NCBI GenBank assembly: GCA_016926235.1
Contig: JAFGOZ010000210.1
Location: 1 to 64,000, forward strand
Length of the DNA stretch: 64,000 nucleotides
Direction of reading: 5' to 3'
Origin: Bacteroidales bacterium
GTDB taxonomy: Bacteria; Bacteroidota; Bacteroidia; Bacteroidales; UBA10428
The notes below the pieces were generated by a model. That model was not told where the DNA came from. It searched no databases and saw only the letters and a list, made by a program, of their open reading frames with translations. Positions 45,634-54,921 of the stretch are shown one piece after another. Every line of letters begins with the position of its first letter. The stretch's first letter is position 1. Position numbers and translations under genes: made by a program.

Positions 45634-46339
45634 ATCCAGTTAACAAAGAAATCAGTATATAAAAAGCCATTACTATTGGTATTGCCCCCCACTTAAAAAT
45701 AATCATGGTTATTATGGCTATAACCAAAAGTAAATATCTTTCAATATTCTCTTTTAATCCAAAATGCTTGAATTTTAGATTTAACATGGGAAGCTTTACA
45801 ACTTCAAGTATTGATACAATGATAACAACCAACGATATAATATAGATATTTGTAAATACTTCTGACCAAAATAAACCTTTTGAGGTTGTATAAATAATTG
45901 CCAAAGAAGCTGTAAAAATCCCTATCGCTGTAGTTGGAACACCCTCAAAACCATCATTTTGTGATGTATTAACTGTAAAACGAGCTAATCTGAACGCAGA
46001 AGCAAGTATGAGGAGCAAAGGAGCATACTTCAAATAATTGATAATCGAATTTGCATTCGTTGTACTCGTATGGCTTGATGAACCTTCAATAATAAAGTAA
46101 TAAATAATCGCAGGAGCAACTCCAAAACTCACTAAATCGGATAATGAGTCCAAGAACTTACCAATCGGAGATATGGCGTTTAACATCCGGGCAGCAAACC
46201 CATCAAAAAAATCGAGAACTGCTGCTATAAGAATAAACCAACCTGCCAGGTACATATCTCCCTGAAATCCCATAAAAATGGCCATACTTCCCGAAAGCAA
46301 ACTTAATGAAGTAATAATATTAGGAATGGCTTTAATCAT
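45611..46339 (-). CDS. pssA: CDP-diacylglycerol-serine O-phosphatidyltransferase
   Basis: A 242-residue membrane enzyme that makes phosphatidylserine from CDP-diacylglycerol and serine, the precursor of phosphatidylethanolamine. The CDP-alcohol phosphotransferase motif D-G-x2-A-R-x8-G-x3-D-x3-D is complete (Asp46-Gly47, Ala50-Arg51, Gly60, Asp64, Asp68). Several membrane helices follow. The short, Lys-rich C terminus (GFKAKKTY) is encoded inside the 3' end of the opposing kinase gene (23-base convergent overlap). No psd gene is next to it in the window. Confidence 0.95.
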   Translation of the reverse strand: MIKAIPNIITSLSLLSGSMAIFMGFQGDMYLAGWFILIAAVLDFFDGFAARMLNAISPIGKFLDSLSDLVSFGVAPAIIYYFIIEGSSSHTSTTNANSIINYLKYAPLLLILASAFRLARFTVNTSQNDGFEGVPTTAIGIFTASLAIIYTTSKGLFWSEVFTNIYIISLVVIIVSILEVVKLPMLNLKFKHFGLKENIERYLLLVIAIITMIIFKWGAIPIVMAFYILISLLTGFKAKKTY

Positions 46340-46477
46340 TATGCTCGGCTTTATGCTCCAAATTTAGTGAAAAGTATGAATACCTTCACCTTTAATCAAT
46401 TTTTAGTTATCTAGTTAAAAAGGTATAGACCGAAAGCTCTTACCACAAATCAGTTTAGTATTAGAACTTGTTATCCG

Positions 46478-46520
46478 ACTTTCAATTGGTAGTAGTTTAT
46501 TTACTACCAATCAAAAGTCG
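46478..46520. terminator. Long stem-loop between pssA and the chemoreceptor gene
   Basis: GACTTTCAATTGGTAGTA (46478-46495) pairs with TACTACCAATCAAAAGTC (46503-46520) apart from two adjacent-type mismatches; the inner 10 bp are perfect around the loop GTTTATT. It starts 20 bases after the chemoreceptor stop (46541) on the minus strand. A T tract is lacking, so it may be a processing or stability stem rather than a classical terminator. Confidence 0.45.
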
Positions 46521-46540
46521 AAAATTCTGTCATTGATTTT

Positions 46541-48442
46541 TTAATAGTTCTCAAATTGATCATCGCTTTTTCCCATAGAGAGATTAATTATACTATTTAC
46601 ATCCTCAATAGGTGTTATTGTTTTATTTACCTTTGTTTTTGGACGAAAGGTTTGAGAAATATTATCGGTTACTGCTTTATTATTTATCTTGAAAAATGCT
46701 ACCATATCTTTTAGACTATCGGCTTGAGATGCAAGTTCTTCTGAACTAGTTGCTAATTCTTCCGATGAAGCTGCATTTTGTTGAGTTACATTGTTTAATT
46801 GTTGAATGGCTGAATTAATCTGATTAACACCATTATTTTGTTCAAGACTGGCAGCAGCTATTTCCTGCAACAATTTAGTGGTTTTTTCAACTTGTGGTAA
46901 GGTTTCTCGCATTCTTGCACCTGTGCCTTCAGCAAGATTATTGCTCTCTTTGGCAAGAGTTACAATTTCATCAGCAGCCTTTTTGCTTCTTTCGGCTAAT
47001 TTTCGGACTTCTGCAGCCACCACAGCAAAACCTTTACCATGCTCACCTGCCCTTGCGGCCTCAACAGCAGCATTTAAGGCTAAGATATTGGTTTGAAATG
47101 CTATGTCATTTATAATTTGTATTTTATCATCTATCTCTTTAGTAGCTTCAATCGATTTTAAGGCTCTATCACCTACATCATTTATACTTTGCTGTGCTGT
47201 AATGGATATTTTTTCGGTTTCTTGTGCATTTTCTGTATTTTGTTCAATATTTGCAGCTATTTCTTCCATAGTTGAAGATACCTCTTCAACTGATGAAGCC
47301 TGCTCTGAAGCACCCTGAGATAATTGTTGAGACCCAGAACTTATTTGTTGACTTGCCGCGGCAATACTGTCTGCACCTGATCTTATACTTCCAATAATAC
47401 TTTTTAAATTGTCCAACAATTTTATAATTGATCTTGCTAACCCCCCGATCTCATCTTGTCTTAACTCAAAGCCTTTCGGGGGTCTAAATGTTAAATCTCC
47501 ATTTGTAATTTTTTCCAGATCAATATTTAGTTGTTTAAAAACCAGGGTTATAATTTTGGATAATGTGAAATTTAAAATAATAAGAGTTATTGAAATAATT
47601 AAAAGAACTAAAAAAACATTTTTAAGTGAAGTCTTTATACCGGAAAAACTCTTTTCCATTGAACTAATACTTTCATTACTAAGATCGAGATAATGTTTTT
47701 CTGATGAAGCGTAGACATTTGTACTCAATGCATTTATCTCTTCAACATTTGAAATAAATTGTTGAACTAAAATCAATGCTTGCTCATTACTTTTATTTGC
47801 CATAACAGGTAATTCGGCAAAAGGTGTGTTTTTTAAACGTTCTATATCAATTACTGTTTGCTGTATAAATTGTTCTAAAGCTGCAATAATATCATCTTTA
47901 GTTGATATATCTTCCTTCATTCTTAAGAATAAGACTTTTAATGTATAAATATTGTTATTTGATTTGTTCGCACCCCCTATTACCAGACGTTCAATTGTTG
48001 AAACCCTTGCTCTTTTTGTGGGATGGGCTAATTTCTCACTCATTGTATAAATATATTCGTTTGAATTCTCCAGAGATTCATCGGTTAATTTCATCACTTT
48101 ATTTTCTATTTCAAGATTTTCAACTTTAAGTTTGTTAATTTTTGAAAGATTTTCCATTTCTTTATTTAAAGTTTCCTGAATTTTAGTGTCAGGGTTTATT
48201 TCTTCTATTTCAGAAAAGGCTTCACTCAATTCGGTAAAAGATACTTTGTCATTTATAAAATCCTTAGAGAGAGCTGTTAATTCTTTTATCTTATCAATTT
48301 GCTCTGTTTTTTTTATGGTGCCTTCAGAAACACTCGTTAATTTACCATTCAGGTTAAATACAAAGAATACCAATAATGCAATAAATACTAGCTGACCAGC
48401 AATCCCCAGTATTAATTTCTGACTAATTTTTAAATTTTTCAT
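46541..48442 (-). CDS. Methyl-accepting chemotaxis protein
   Basis: A 633-residue chemoreceptor. Membrane helix 1 at 8-31, a helical periplasmic sensor domain 35-270, helix 2 at 275-299, HAMP about 300-355, then the cytoplasmic signalling hairpin with tip [20 protein letters not shown] (459-478), which fits the classical kinase-control tip E-A-A-R-A-G-E-x-G-x-G-F-A-V-V. Receptors bend the activity of CheA through CheW; neither is encoded in the window apart from a possible CheW-like remnant just upstream. It is probably transcribed with the small ORF and receiver gene upstream. The periplasmic domain resembles four-helix bundle sensors; ligand unknown. Confidence 0.93.
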   Translation of the reverse strand: MKNLKISQKLILGIAGQLVFIALLVFFVFNLNGKLTSVSEGTIKKTEQIDKIKELTALSKDFINDKVSFTELSEAFSEIEEINPDTKIQETLNKEMENLSKINKLKVENLEIENKVMKLTDESLENSNEYIYTMSEKLAHPTKRARVSTIERLVIGGANKSNNNIYTLKVLFLRMKEDISTKDDIIAALEQFIQQTVIDIERLKNTPFAELPVMANKSNEQALILVQQFISNVEEINALSTNVYASSEKHYLDLSNESISSMEKSFSGIKTSLKNVFLVLLIISITLIILNFTLSKIITLVFKQLNIDLEKITNGDLTFRPPKGFELRQDEIGGLARSIIKLLDNLKSIIGSIRSGADSIAAASQQISSGSQQLSQGASEQASSVEEVSSTMEEIAANIEQNTENAQETEKISITAQQSINDVGDRALKSIEATKEIDDKIQIINDIAFQTNILALNAAVEAARAGEHGKGFAVVAAEVRKLAERSKKAADEIVTLAKESNNLAEGTGARMRETLPQVEKTTKLLQEIAAASLEQNNGVNQINSAIQQLNNVTQQNAASSEELATSSEELASQADSLKDMVAFFKINNKAVTDNISQTFRPKTKVNKTITPIEDVNSIINLSMGKSDDQFENY

Positions 48443-48470
48443 AATCTTAGAATTTAGTTAATATTCCGTT

Positions 48471-48605
48471 TTACAATTTCTTTTCAGTACAATCAATCTG
48501 CTTACTTACATTCTCCATGTAAATAATTATTGTAAAAAGCTCGCTTCCAATTTTAAAGGATAAATTATCTTTACCTGTCTCTTGAATCGTTTTAACCTTT
48601 CTCAT
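48471..48605 (-). CDS. Small ORF, 44 residues, resembling the N terminus of CheW
   Basis: Reads from the ATG at 48603-48605 to TAA at 48471-48473, lying between the receiver gene and the chemoreceptor gene on the same strand. The middle, DNLSFKIGSELFTIIIYMEN, has the alternating pattern of the first strands of CheW (typically yLtFkLgxExfaIdixxV). CheW is about 150 residues, so this would be a truncated remnant or a mini-protein. It may also be chance; similarity is by eye only. Confidence 0.3.
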   Translation of the reverse strand: MRKVKTIQETGKDNLSFKIGSELFTIIIYMENVSKQIDCTEKKL

Positions 48606-48647
48606 TATTATTTATATCTGATATTTCTGATTTGGATTTAAAATTGA

Positions 48648-49043
48648 TTATTCAATATCAAGTTCTTCAGGAAAGTAGAGACTATTTTTTAATACCATTT
48701 TAATAGCCATTTTTAAATCACTATAAATTTGATCTTTAAAAACACAACCTTTAATTCCTACTTCAATTAGTTGTTTTAAGTAAGCCTTATCATGATACAT
48801 TGTAACAGCAATTATTTTTTGCATTGGAAAATTCCATAAATATTGTTTTGCGGTTTGTAAACCATCTATTCCAGGCATAGATATATCCATGAGAATAAAA
48901 TCGGCATAATGGGAATAAGCATAGTTTAAAAAATCTGAGCCACTATTAAAAGATGCAAGAACTTCAATATTGAGTTCTGTTTGCAGATAAAGTTCCAAAT
49001 TTTTTCGAATCGAAGTGCTATCATCTACTATTATAGCTTTCAT
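48648..49043 (-). CDS. Single-domain response regulator
   Basis: A 131-residue receiver-only protein (CheY/Spo0F-like or NarL-type receiver). Acid pocket VDDS at 6-9, phosphoacceptor Asp53 in FILMDISMPGIDG, conserved Thr in AVTMYHDKAY and Lys in VFKDQ. No output domain, so it should bind a target protein or pass phosphate onward. It is upstream of the chemoreceptor on the same strand, and may be its CheY; the leader bases cataatcttag at its start are shared with the chemoreceptor start region. Confidence 0.88.
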   Translation of the reverse strand: MKAIIVDDSTSIRKNLELYLQTELNIEVLASFNSGSDFLNYAYSHYADFILMDISMPGIDGLQTAKQYLWNFPMQKIIAVTMYHDKAYLKQLIEVGIKGCVFKDQIYSDLKMAIKMVLKNSLYFPEELDIE

Positions 49044-49347
49044 AATCTTAGTTTTGATTTCCTATATAAATTTACGCTCCTGAGGTATAAAAATCAGAGA
49101 GGAGAACCGTAATAATAAACCTAGGATAATATGGATTAAATAGAAGGAAAACCACTATTATTGGATAGAAATGTGAATAATGTTATAATATTCATATTGT
49201 AAGGCAGATTTGCATGAATTTAGATTGCGGTTTCAAATTGAGGAAATAAAAATTCCGTTAGCTAATATCTAATTTTCAGAATTTTGCAACATGAATAAAA
49301 TTGAGAAGAATTAACTTTTGAAGTTTGGTTGTATAGAATTATTAAGC
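49044..49347. other. Spacer between two response-regulator genes
   Basis: No gene or strong hairpin. It should carry the promoter of the receiver gene: the minus strand has a TAAATTTA near 49066-49073, one base off the TAnnTTTG consensus, so the assignment is weak. Confidence 0.4.
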
Positions 49348-50010
49348 TTAGATTTCAATAATCTTGTTCTTTATGGCATAAACAACAAGGCTTACGGCAT
49401 TTTTACATTCTGTTTTTGCAAGTAGTTTAACCCGGTAATTTTCTACTGTGTTAGGACTAAGAAATATTTTATTAGCTATTTCGGAAGTTGAAAGACCTTG
49501 GCACATAAGCTGGAGTATTTCTACTTCTCTTTTTGTAAAACGTATATTTTTGTGTCTAATTACAGGTGAAACATCATAGTTCCCTATTCTTGCTATAATG
49601 CCACGTAATAAATCATTTGAAAAATAGCTATTACCCTGAGATACTTCCATAATAGCGTTTTCAAGTTCTTTCTTTTTCGCATTCTTAAGAATAAAACCTT
49701 TAGCTCCTGCCTCAATTAATTCAACATAATATTGTTCTTCACCAAACATACTCAATACAAGAATATTCAATTCAGGATATTTCTTGAGGGCTTTTTTAGT
49801 TGCTTCAATTCCATCCATTATTGGCATTTCGATATCCATAAGCACCAGGTCAGGATTACTAATCTCTAGTTTTTCAAGAAACTCTTTTCCATTTTCTGCT
49901 TCATCTATTACATTTGCAATATTATCAAGTGATAACATTGACTTCAAACTGTTCCTAAAAATATCGTGATCGTCTACAATAATTATGGTTGTCAAAGGCC
50001 GTTTATTCAT
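49348..50010 (-). CDS. NarL/FixJ-type response regulator
   Basis: A 220-residue DNA-binding regulator. Receiver 1-125 with Asp59 (DLVLMDIEMPIMDG) and a LuxR-type helix-turn-helix at about 153-215 (FTKREVEILQLMCQGLSTSE, then IANKIFLSPNTVENYRVKL). It starts 43 bases after the kinase gene ends, on the same strand, so it is the cognate regulator of the NarX-like kinase. Target genes are not known. Confidence 0.94.
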   Translation of the reverse strand: MNKRPLTTIIIVDDHDIFRNSLKSMLSLDNIANVIDEAENGKEFLEKLEISNPDLVLMDIEMPIMDGIEATKKALKKYPELNILVLSMFGEEQYYVELIEAGAKGFILKNAKKKELENAIMEVSQGNSYFSNDLLRGIIARIGNYDVSPVIRHKNIRFTKREVEILQLMCQGLSTSEIANKIFLSPNTVENYRVKLLAKTECKNAVSLVVYAIKNKIIEI

Positions 50011-50053
50011 TATGTATAGTATGTTTTGCTTCTATATTTTAGTTTTTTTTATT

Positions 50054-52504
50054 TTAAGTTTTTGAAGTAAGAATAATATCTGCCTTCAGCTTCATACCTT
50101 GACCATTTGCCGAATCAATCGAAATAGTCCCTCCAAGTAAGATTATTCTATTCTTAATATTGAACAAGCCAAATCCCTTCTTATCATCTAGTATTTTTTG
50201 CAAATCAAAACCAATACCGTCATCTAAATATATTAAACTTAGGAGATTATAATCTTCATCTTGAAAAAATTCTATACCTATATTTTTGGCTTTTGCATAT
50301 TTTAATGTATTATTAACTAATTCCTGAACAATTCTGTAAAAAGCTATTTCAATTTCGCTATTAAATCGTTTATTGCAATTGGTAGTATAGGAAAACTTGG
50401 TTTTACTTTTTTGAGATATTTTATCAATAAAACTTTTAGTGGCTTCAAACAACCCAAAGTTATTTAGGATATGAGGTGTTAGGTTATTTGAAATTTCTTT
50501 TAATGAAATAAAAGCCTCTTCTATGTTTTTATTTCCCATTTCAACTATCTTGCGTCTTTTTTTCTTGTCGGTTGTTTCACTTAGCCATTCAAAATTAAAT
50601 TTCACTGAGCTTAGTATGGGCCCTAGACCATCATGTAATTCTTTGGCATATCGCGCTCGTTCGTTTTCTTCAGCTTCAACCCTGGCATTGTAAATTCTAC
50701 GTTGCAGTTGTTTTCTTTCTGTAATATCCCTCCATATTGAAATACATATATTTTTCTTTTTATCGATAATATTTAGGCTTACTTCAACATCAATTATAGT
50801 TCCGTCTAATCGCATATGCTGCCATTCGAATTGCTGCGGAGATCCTCGTAGTACAGCTTGAATCTTTTCATTGGCTTTTTGTTTTGAATCCATTCCATCT
50901 GCTTGAATTGGTGGCGATAATTCCCATGGGGCAAGGCCAATTAATTCTTCTTTGGTCCCCTTTAATAAGCTTAAAGCCTTTTCGTTATAATCAACAAACA
51001 TATCATCTTGAAGAATTTGGGCAGCATCACCAGCTAGTTGAAACATCATTCGATATTTTTCCTCACTTTCTTTAATAGTTACTTCAGCATTTTTCCTAGC
51101 AGTAATATCTGTAAAAACACCATATACTAATTCTTCCCCTGTTTCAGAATTATTTTTTTCACCTATATCATTTATCCAAATCCATCTCCCATCTTTTGTT
51201 TGAATCCTGTATTGCACATCAAATGGTTCGCCTTTTTCAATAAGAGATCTATAAACATTTTCAACTTGTTCAATATCATCTGTATGAATTCTTCCAAACC
51301 ATAACTCACGTCCTTCTTCTAAAATTTCTTTGTTAGTATATCCATATACCTTGCTAATATTTGGGCTTATATATATAGTGTTCCCGTTTAGCTTTGCAAC
51401 CCAGAATACTATTGGTGTATTCTCAATAATTAACCGAAACTGCTCTTCACTCTGTATTATTTTTTTTTCATATTTCTTTCTTTCTGATATATCTCTGCCT
51501 ATAGCGATAAAATATTTAGGATTTCCTGAATCATCAGGAATGAATGATCCTGAATATTCAAAGGGAATTCTACGACCATTTTTGCAGCATAAATTCAATT
51601 CTACCCTTGCATTTTTCATATGAAATATATTATACACTGCATCTCTCCCTTTTTCAAGTTCCTTTTTATCAAAATAGGAATCAGGAGCTTTCATCTTTTC
51701 AACTTCGTCATGACTGTATCCGGCAACAACTTCAAATGCTTTATTCCACATAATAGCCTTACCTGTTTCAGGCTCATATATTGTTAATGTATCAGTTATG
51801 GTATTAAGAATTTTATTTGTGAATTTTTTTTCATTTCTTAATTCTTCTTCAGTTAGTTTCCGGTTCTCAATTTCGTCTTCCAATTTTTGGGTGAGTTCTG
51901 TGAGAGATTGGTTCCTTTTTATCAGCTCTGTTTGATTTTTAATCAAATGAGAGTTCATCCTTTCTATACCTTTTGATATCAGAATTAATACAAAAACAAT
52001 CCCTAATATAGATGCAAACCAGGATAAAGGGGAATATGCATAAGCTGATATATTAAAACGAAAAGTCAATATTTTACTACTGTATATAATGGCACACATT
52101 AACAAGACAAATGCTGCAACAATAATCATCCATATATATATTTTTTTTGAAAAAAGCAATGTTGATAAGGCAGTTGATAAAATAAGCCACCAAGCCCCAC
52201 CGCCTATTAATCCATAATTAAACATAGCCCAAATTCCCATTATAAAGAATAGAAGTATAAAAACAATGGCTCGTAAACGATAAGAAAGTTTCCTTTGAAA
52301 TACAATACAAATAATTACTATTGCTATACTGATAAATAGAAACGCCATAATAGGCTGAAAACCAGTATGAATAATTCTGAGTAATTGAAGGATAGCAGCT
52401 GGTATAAAAACAATCATCGACCATTTGAAAGCATCTTTAATGAGGCGGTCATTAATTTGGCGTCTATAGTTTTCAATATTTGATTTTGCATCAATTTCTT
52501 CCAC
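50054..52504 (-). CDS. Membrane PAS histidine kinase, NarX-type (HisKA_3)
   Basis: An 816-residue kinase. About six membrane helices at 28-185, a coiled coil, then three PAS domains (about 225-345, 350-475, 478-600) each followed by PAC-like stretches (YFIAIGRDISERKKYEKK, YGVFTDITARKNAE, ISIWRDITERKQ). HisKA_3 has the phosphoacceptor in YAKELHDGLGPILSSVKFN, and the ATPase domain has VQELVNNTLKYAKA and DDGIGFDLQK. This family pairs with LuxR-type regulators, as found immediately downstream. Several PAS domains suggest small-molecule, redox or gas sensing. Confidence 0.92.
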   Translation of the reverse strand: MEEIDAKSNIENYRRQINDRLIKDAFKWSMIVFIPAAILQLLRIIHTGFQPIMAFLFISIAIVIICIVFQRKLSYRLRAIVFILLFFIMGIWAMFNYGLIGGGAWWLILSTALSTLLFSKKIYIWMIIVAAFVLLMCAIIYSSKILTFRFNISAYAYSPLSWFASILGIVFVLILISKGIERMNSHLIKNQTELIKRNQSLTELTQKLEDEIENRKLTEEELRNEKKFTNKILNTITDTLTIYEPETGKAIMWNKAFEVVAGYSHDEVEKMKAPDSYFDKKELEKGRDAVYNIFHMKNARVELNLCCKNGRRIPFEYSGSFIPDDSGNPKYFIAIGRDISERKKYEKKIIQSEEQFRLIIENTPIVFWVAKLNGNTIYISPNISKVYGYTNKEILEEGRELWFGRIHTDDIEQVENVYRSLIEKGEPFDVQYRIQTKDGRWIWINDIGEKNNSETGEELVYGVFTDITARKNAEVTIKESEEKYRMMFQLAGDAAQILQDDMFVDYNEKALSLLKGTKEELIGLAPWELSPPIQADGMDSKQKANEKIQAVLRGSPQQFEWQHMRLDGTIIDVEVSLNIIDKKKNICISIWRDITERKQLQRRIYNARVEAEENERARYAKELHDGLGPILSSVKFNFEWLSETTDKKKRRKIVEMGNKNIEEAFISLKEISNNLTPHILNNFGLFEATKSFIDKISQKSKTKFSYTTNCNKRFNSEIEIAFYRIVQELVNNTLKYAKAKNIGIEFFQDEDYNLLSLIYLDDGIGFDLQKILDDKKGFGLFNIKNRIILLGGTISIDSANGQGMKLKADIILTSKT

Positions 52505-52965
52505 TTTCTAAAATTTGTTTCTATTAAAGTTACAAAATGTTACCACTAAATGAAAGTAATTCGACTGAATTTGGAAGAAGATTTTCCCAACAGATTCCGA
52601 AAAACATATTTATTTCTATTAATATACCTTTGATCCTAATCACATTGCAGACAGCTATTAATAAAATCCAACCATTGCCACATTCATTATTTTATTATTA
52701 AAAAACTTAAAAAACCATGCAAGGAAAATATCCTTTCGCCTTATTTGGCAATTTATATTGGATAGTGGTATTTTATTTCTTTTAACCCATATTAAGCATT
52801 AGAAAATCCTTTATTGATAAGGCCCTAACAATCAATTTCAATAATAAAGAGTTGACACAATCACTAAATCAGATAGTTCAGCAAATTCTTTACCCCCCTT
52901 AATGAATAATTTGAGTTTAACCCAAATTTAATATCACCAATAGGTTTTATGAGACAAATTATTAG
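52505..52965. other. Long AT-rich spacer with an orphan promoter-like site
   Basis: Divergent region between the kinase gene and the cysE unit. The plus strand has TACCTTTG at 52625-52632, a good TAnnTTTG, without a clear -33. Downstream of it an ORF of 22 codons at 52717-52785 encodes a short hydrophobic peptide (MQGKYPFALFGNLYWIVV, then FYFF). It is too short to call a gene. Nothing else is seen. Confidence 0.4.
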
Positions 52966-52973
52966 TATTTTTG
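52966..52973 (+). promoter_or_regulatory. -7 element of the cysE transcript
   Basis: TATTTTTG matches TAnnTTTG exactly; a T-rich block (TTTTA, 52945-52949) lies 16-20 bases upstream. Transcription would begin near 52980, about 17 bases before the leader-peptide ATG and 140 bases before cysE. Confidence 0.55.
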
Positions 52974-52996
52974 CATAGTATAATTATTGTAAATCT

Positions 52997-53056
52997 ATGC
53001 GTAACTACAATATACAATTCAGGTTTTATCACTCCTCCAGATATTGTCTGCTCTAG
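52997..53056 (+). CDS. Leader peptide of cysE, 19 residues, with Arg-Tyr-Cys near its end
   Basis: The ORF encodes MRNYNIQFRFYHSSRYCLL and stops at 53054-53056. Its single Cys codon (TGT, 53045-53047) is the first codon of the stem-loop at 53045-53062, so a ribosome waiting for Cys-tRNA would sit on the left arm. It lies in the long leader of a serine acetyltransferase gene, the committed step to cysteine. This is the classical arrangement of an amino-acid attenuator or uORF switch; the mechanism is inferred. Confidence 0.5.
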   Translation: MRNYNIQFRFYHSSRYCLL

Positions 53057-53062
53057 CAGACA
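53045..53062 (+). promoter_or_regulatory. Stem-loop overlapping the end of the cysE leader peptide
   Basis: TGTCTGC (53045-53051) pairs perfectly with GCAGACA (53056-53062) around TCTA. It is not followed by a T tract, so it is not an obvious intrinsic terminator. A second AT-only stem, ATTTATT/AATAAAT, lies at 53097-53114 right before the cysE start and might mask it. Confidence 0.5.
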
Positions 53063-53122
53063 TTTCCCTATCCCAATATTTAATGCATAATCAACTATTT
53101 ATTAATCAATAAATTAGGCACC

Positions 53123-53959
53123 ATGGTTAAAATTGAAAATTTTTGCGAATTCCTTAGTACCAGGAATATAAAATATTGCAAAACAGTACCATCATTAACA
53201 GGTACCCAAAAATTTGTTGACCAACTTATCAACTTGCTTTTCCCTATAAAATCAGATAAAATTAGTACACTGGAGGAAATAGAACTCAGACTTTATGATC
53301 TTAAAAACCAGTTACGTTATCTGCTCTTTCCTGTAGCTGAAGACTTAGAATTATCGATTGATGAAATATCTGACAAGTTTTTTGATCAGATACCTTCAAT
53401 CTACGAGCTTCTTAATAAGGATATTGATGCATTCATGGAGTTTGACCCTGCGGCGAAATCAACTGAAGAGGTAATTCTTTGTTACCCGGGTTTTTACAGC
53501 ATAGCTATTTATAGAATGGCCAATCTTCTATATAAAATGAATGTCCCAACATTGCCAAGGGTAATCTCTGAGTACGCCCATAGCAAGACTGGAATAGACA
53601 TTCATCCGGGTGCAACTATTGGAGAATACTTTTTTATTGACCATGGCACAGGTGTTGTAATTGGTGAAACAACTCACATTGGCAATAAAGTAAAAATTTA
53701 TCAAGGTGTTACACTTGGGGCAATATGTGTTGAAAAAGCATTAGCGAATACAAAACGGCACCCGACCATTGAAGATAATGTTGTTATTTATGCCGGAACC
53801 ACTATTCTTGGCGGTGATACAGTAATAGGTCATGATACTATAGTTGGAGGAAATGTTTGGCTGACAAAAAGTGTACAGTCCCATTCTATGGTATATCACG
53901 AAAGTACAACAGTCATACGTAACGGCGAAGATCGTAAACCTTGTGTTGATAATAAATAA
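53123..53959 (+). CDS. cysE: Serine O-acetyltransferase (EpsC/CysE type)
   Basis: A 278-residue cytoplasmic enzyme that acetylates L-serine with acetyl-CoA, the first step of cysteine synthesis. The N-terminal helical domain (1-140) is followed by a left-handed hexapeptide-repeat domain: YAHSKTGIDIHPGATIGEYF, IDHGTGVVIGETTHIGNKV, YQGVTLGA with the catalytic His in DIHPGA and DHGTGVVIGET, then HPTIEDNVVIYAGTTILGG. The C-terminal tail carries YHESTTVIRN. Length fits the plant/Bacteroidota type. A leader peptide and hairpin precede it. No cysK is adjacent. Confidence 0.93.
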   Translation: MVKIENFCEFLSTRNIKYCKTVPSLTGTQKFVDQLINLLFPIKSDKISTLEEIELRLYDLKNQLRYLLFPVAEDLELSIDEISDKFFDQIPSIYELLNKDIDAFMEFDPAAKSTEEVILCYPGFYSIAIYRMANLLYKMNVPTLPRVISEYAHSKTGIDIHPGATIGEYFFIDHGTGVVIGETTHIGNKVKIYQGVTLGAICVEKALANTKRHPTIEDNVVIYAGTTILGGDTVIGHDTIVGGNVWLTKSVQSHSMVYHESTTVIRNGEDRKPCVDNK

Positions 53960-54015
53960 TAACTATGTTTATTTTTGAAACCGATTATGGATTCTGTCAG
54001 AAATAATACTAAATC

Positions 54016-54273
54016 CTAACTTATTTTTTTATCAAACGACTGATTTAACTTTTCTAAAAAGGCATTATTCTTCGGATTAATAGAGCGTGTGTATGAATCC
54101 ATTTCCTTTTTTATTTCTTCAATTATTTTAAGCTTTTCAATTTCTCTTTTTAATAAACGTTCTGTTACAATTGCTTTAAAGATGCGAAATGTAGCTAAAT
54201 ACCTCTTCCTCAGATAATTTAACTCTGTACACTTCTTCAGCTGCTTATCGTACATACTTTCCAACATATTCAT
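54016..54273 (-). CDS. Small helical protein, 85 residues, unknown function
   Basis: Entirely helical and highly charged, with heptad-like spacing (LLKREIEKLKIIEEIKKEMD) suggesting a coiled coil and a conserved-looking start MNMLESMYDKQLKKC. A second ATG two codons later is possible. No family recognised. It runs opposite to both neighbours, with its start 218 bases from the HAD gene. Confidence 0.45.
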   Translation of the reverse strand: MNMLESMYDKQLKKCTELNYLRKRYLATFRIFKAIVTERLLKREIEKLKIIEEIKKEMDSYTRSINPKNNAFLEKLNQSFDKKIS

Positions 54274-54467
54274 CCATTTAGCTGTCTTCTCTACTATTAT
54301 TAACTGTTTTTTTGAGAAAAAGTTCTACTTGTGCCAAACTCTTTTACAAATAAGTATACAAGTAGGACGAATACTAATAATCATAGGATTAATCTCCTAA
54401 ATATCAATTTGTACAGGTCATATAGAGAATAAATGATGAAATACAAAACTTTATTGGTAAAAAATGA

Positions 54468-54475
54468 TATTTTTG
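54468..54475 (+). promoter_or_regulatory. -7 element for the HAD-glutaminyl cyclase unit
   Basis: TATTTTTG matches TAnnTTTG, 16 bases before the ATG at 54492, implying a leader of about ten bases. No TTG at -33 spacing. Confidence 0.4.
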
Positions 54476-54491
54476 ACCATTAAAATCAAGT

Positions 54492-54911
54492 ATGAAAATT
54501 GCAGTAGATTTTGACGGAACCCTTGTAGAACATGCTTATCCTGATATAGGGAAAGACATGCTTTTTGCATTTGAAACTTTACGGGAATTGCAAAAACAAA
54601 AACATCAATTGATACTATGGACATTCCGTGCCGGTAAAGAACTTGATGAAGCTCTGGAATATTGCAGAAAAAAAGGTATAGAATTCTATGCTGTTAACAA
54701 AAGCTACCCTGAAGAAGTATTCGATGAAACCATAAGCCGCAAAATAAATGCAGATATATATATTGATGACAGAAATGTTGGCGGATTTCCAGGATGGAGC
54801 AAAATCTGGGAGATGTTAAATGAGAGTGAAACTGACGTAAATACTCAATTAAAAAATATAAAAAAGAATTATAAAAAACCTTTAATAAAAAGAGTTTTTG
54901 GACGTAAATAA
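54492..54911 (+). CDS. Small HAD-like hydrolase (BT0820-type)
   Basis: A 139-residue HAD-fold phosphatase without a cap domain. Motif I is DFDGTLVEH (first Asp nucleophile, second Asp acid/base), motif II is LILWTFRAG with Thr, and motif IV is DIYIDDRNVGGFPGW. Matches the family of small Bacteroidota hydrolases known from structural genomics (BT0820). The substrate is unknown. The glutaminyl cyclase gene starts 10 bases after the stop. Confidence 0.85.
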   Translation: MKIAVDFDGTLVEHAYPDIGKDMLFAFETLRELQKQKHQLILWTFRAGKELDEALEYCRKKGIEFYAVNKSYPEEVFDETISRKINADIYIDDRNVGGFPGWSKIWEMLNESETDVNTQLKNIKKNYKKPLIKRVFGRK

Positions 54912-54921
54912 TAATTTTCAA

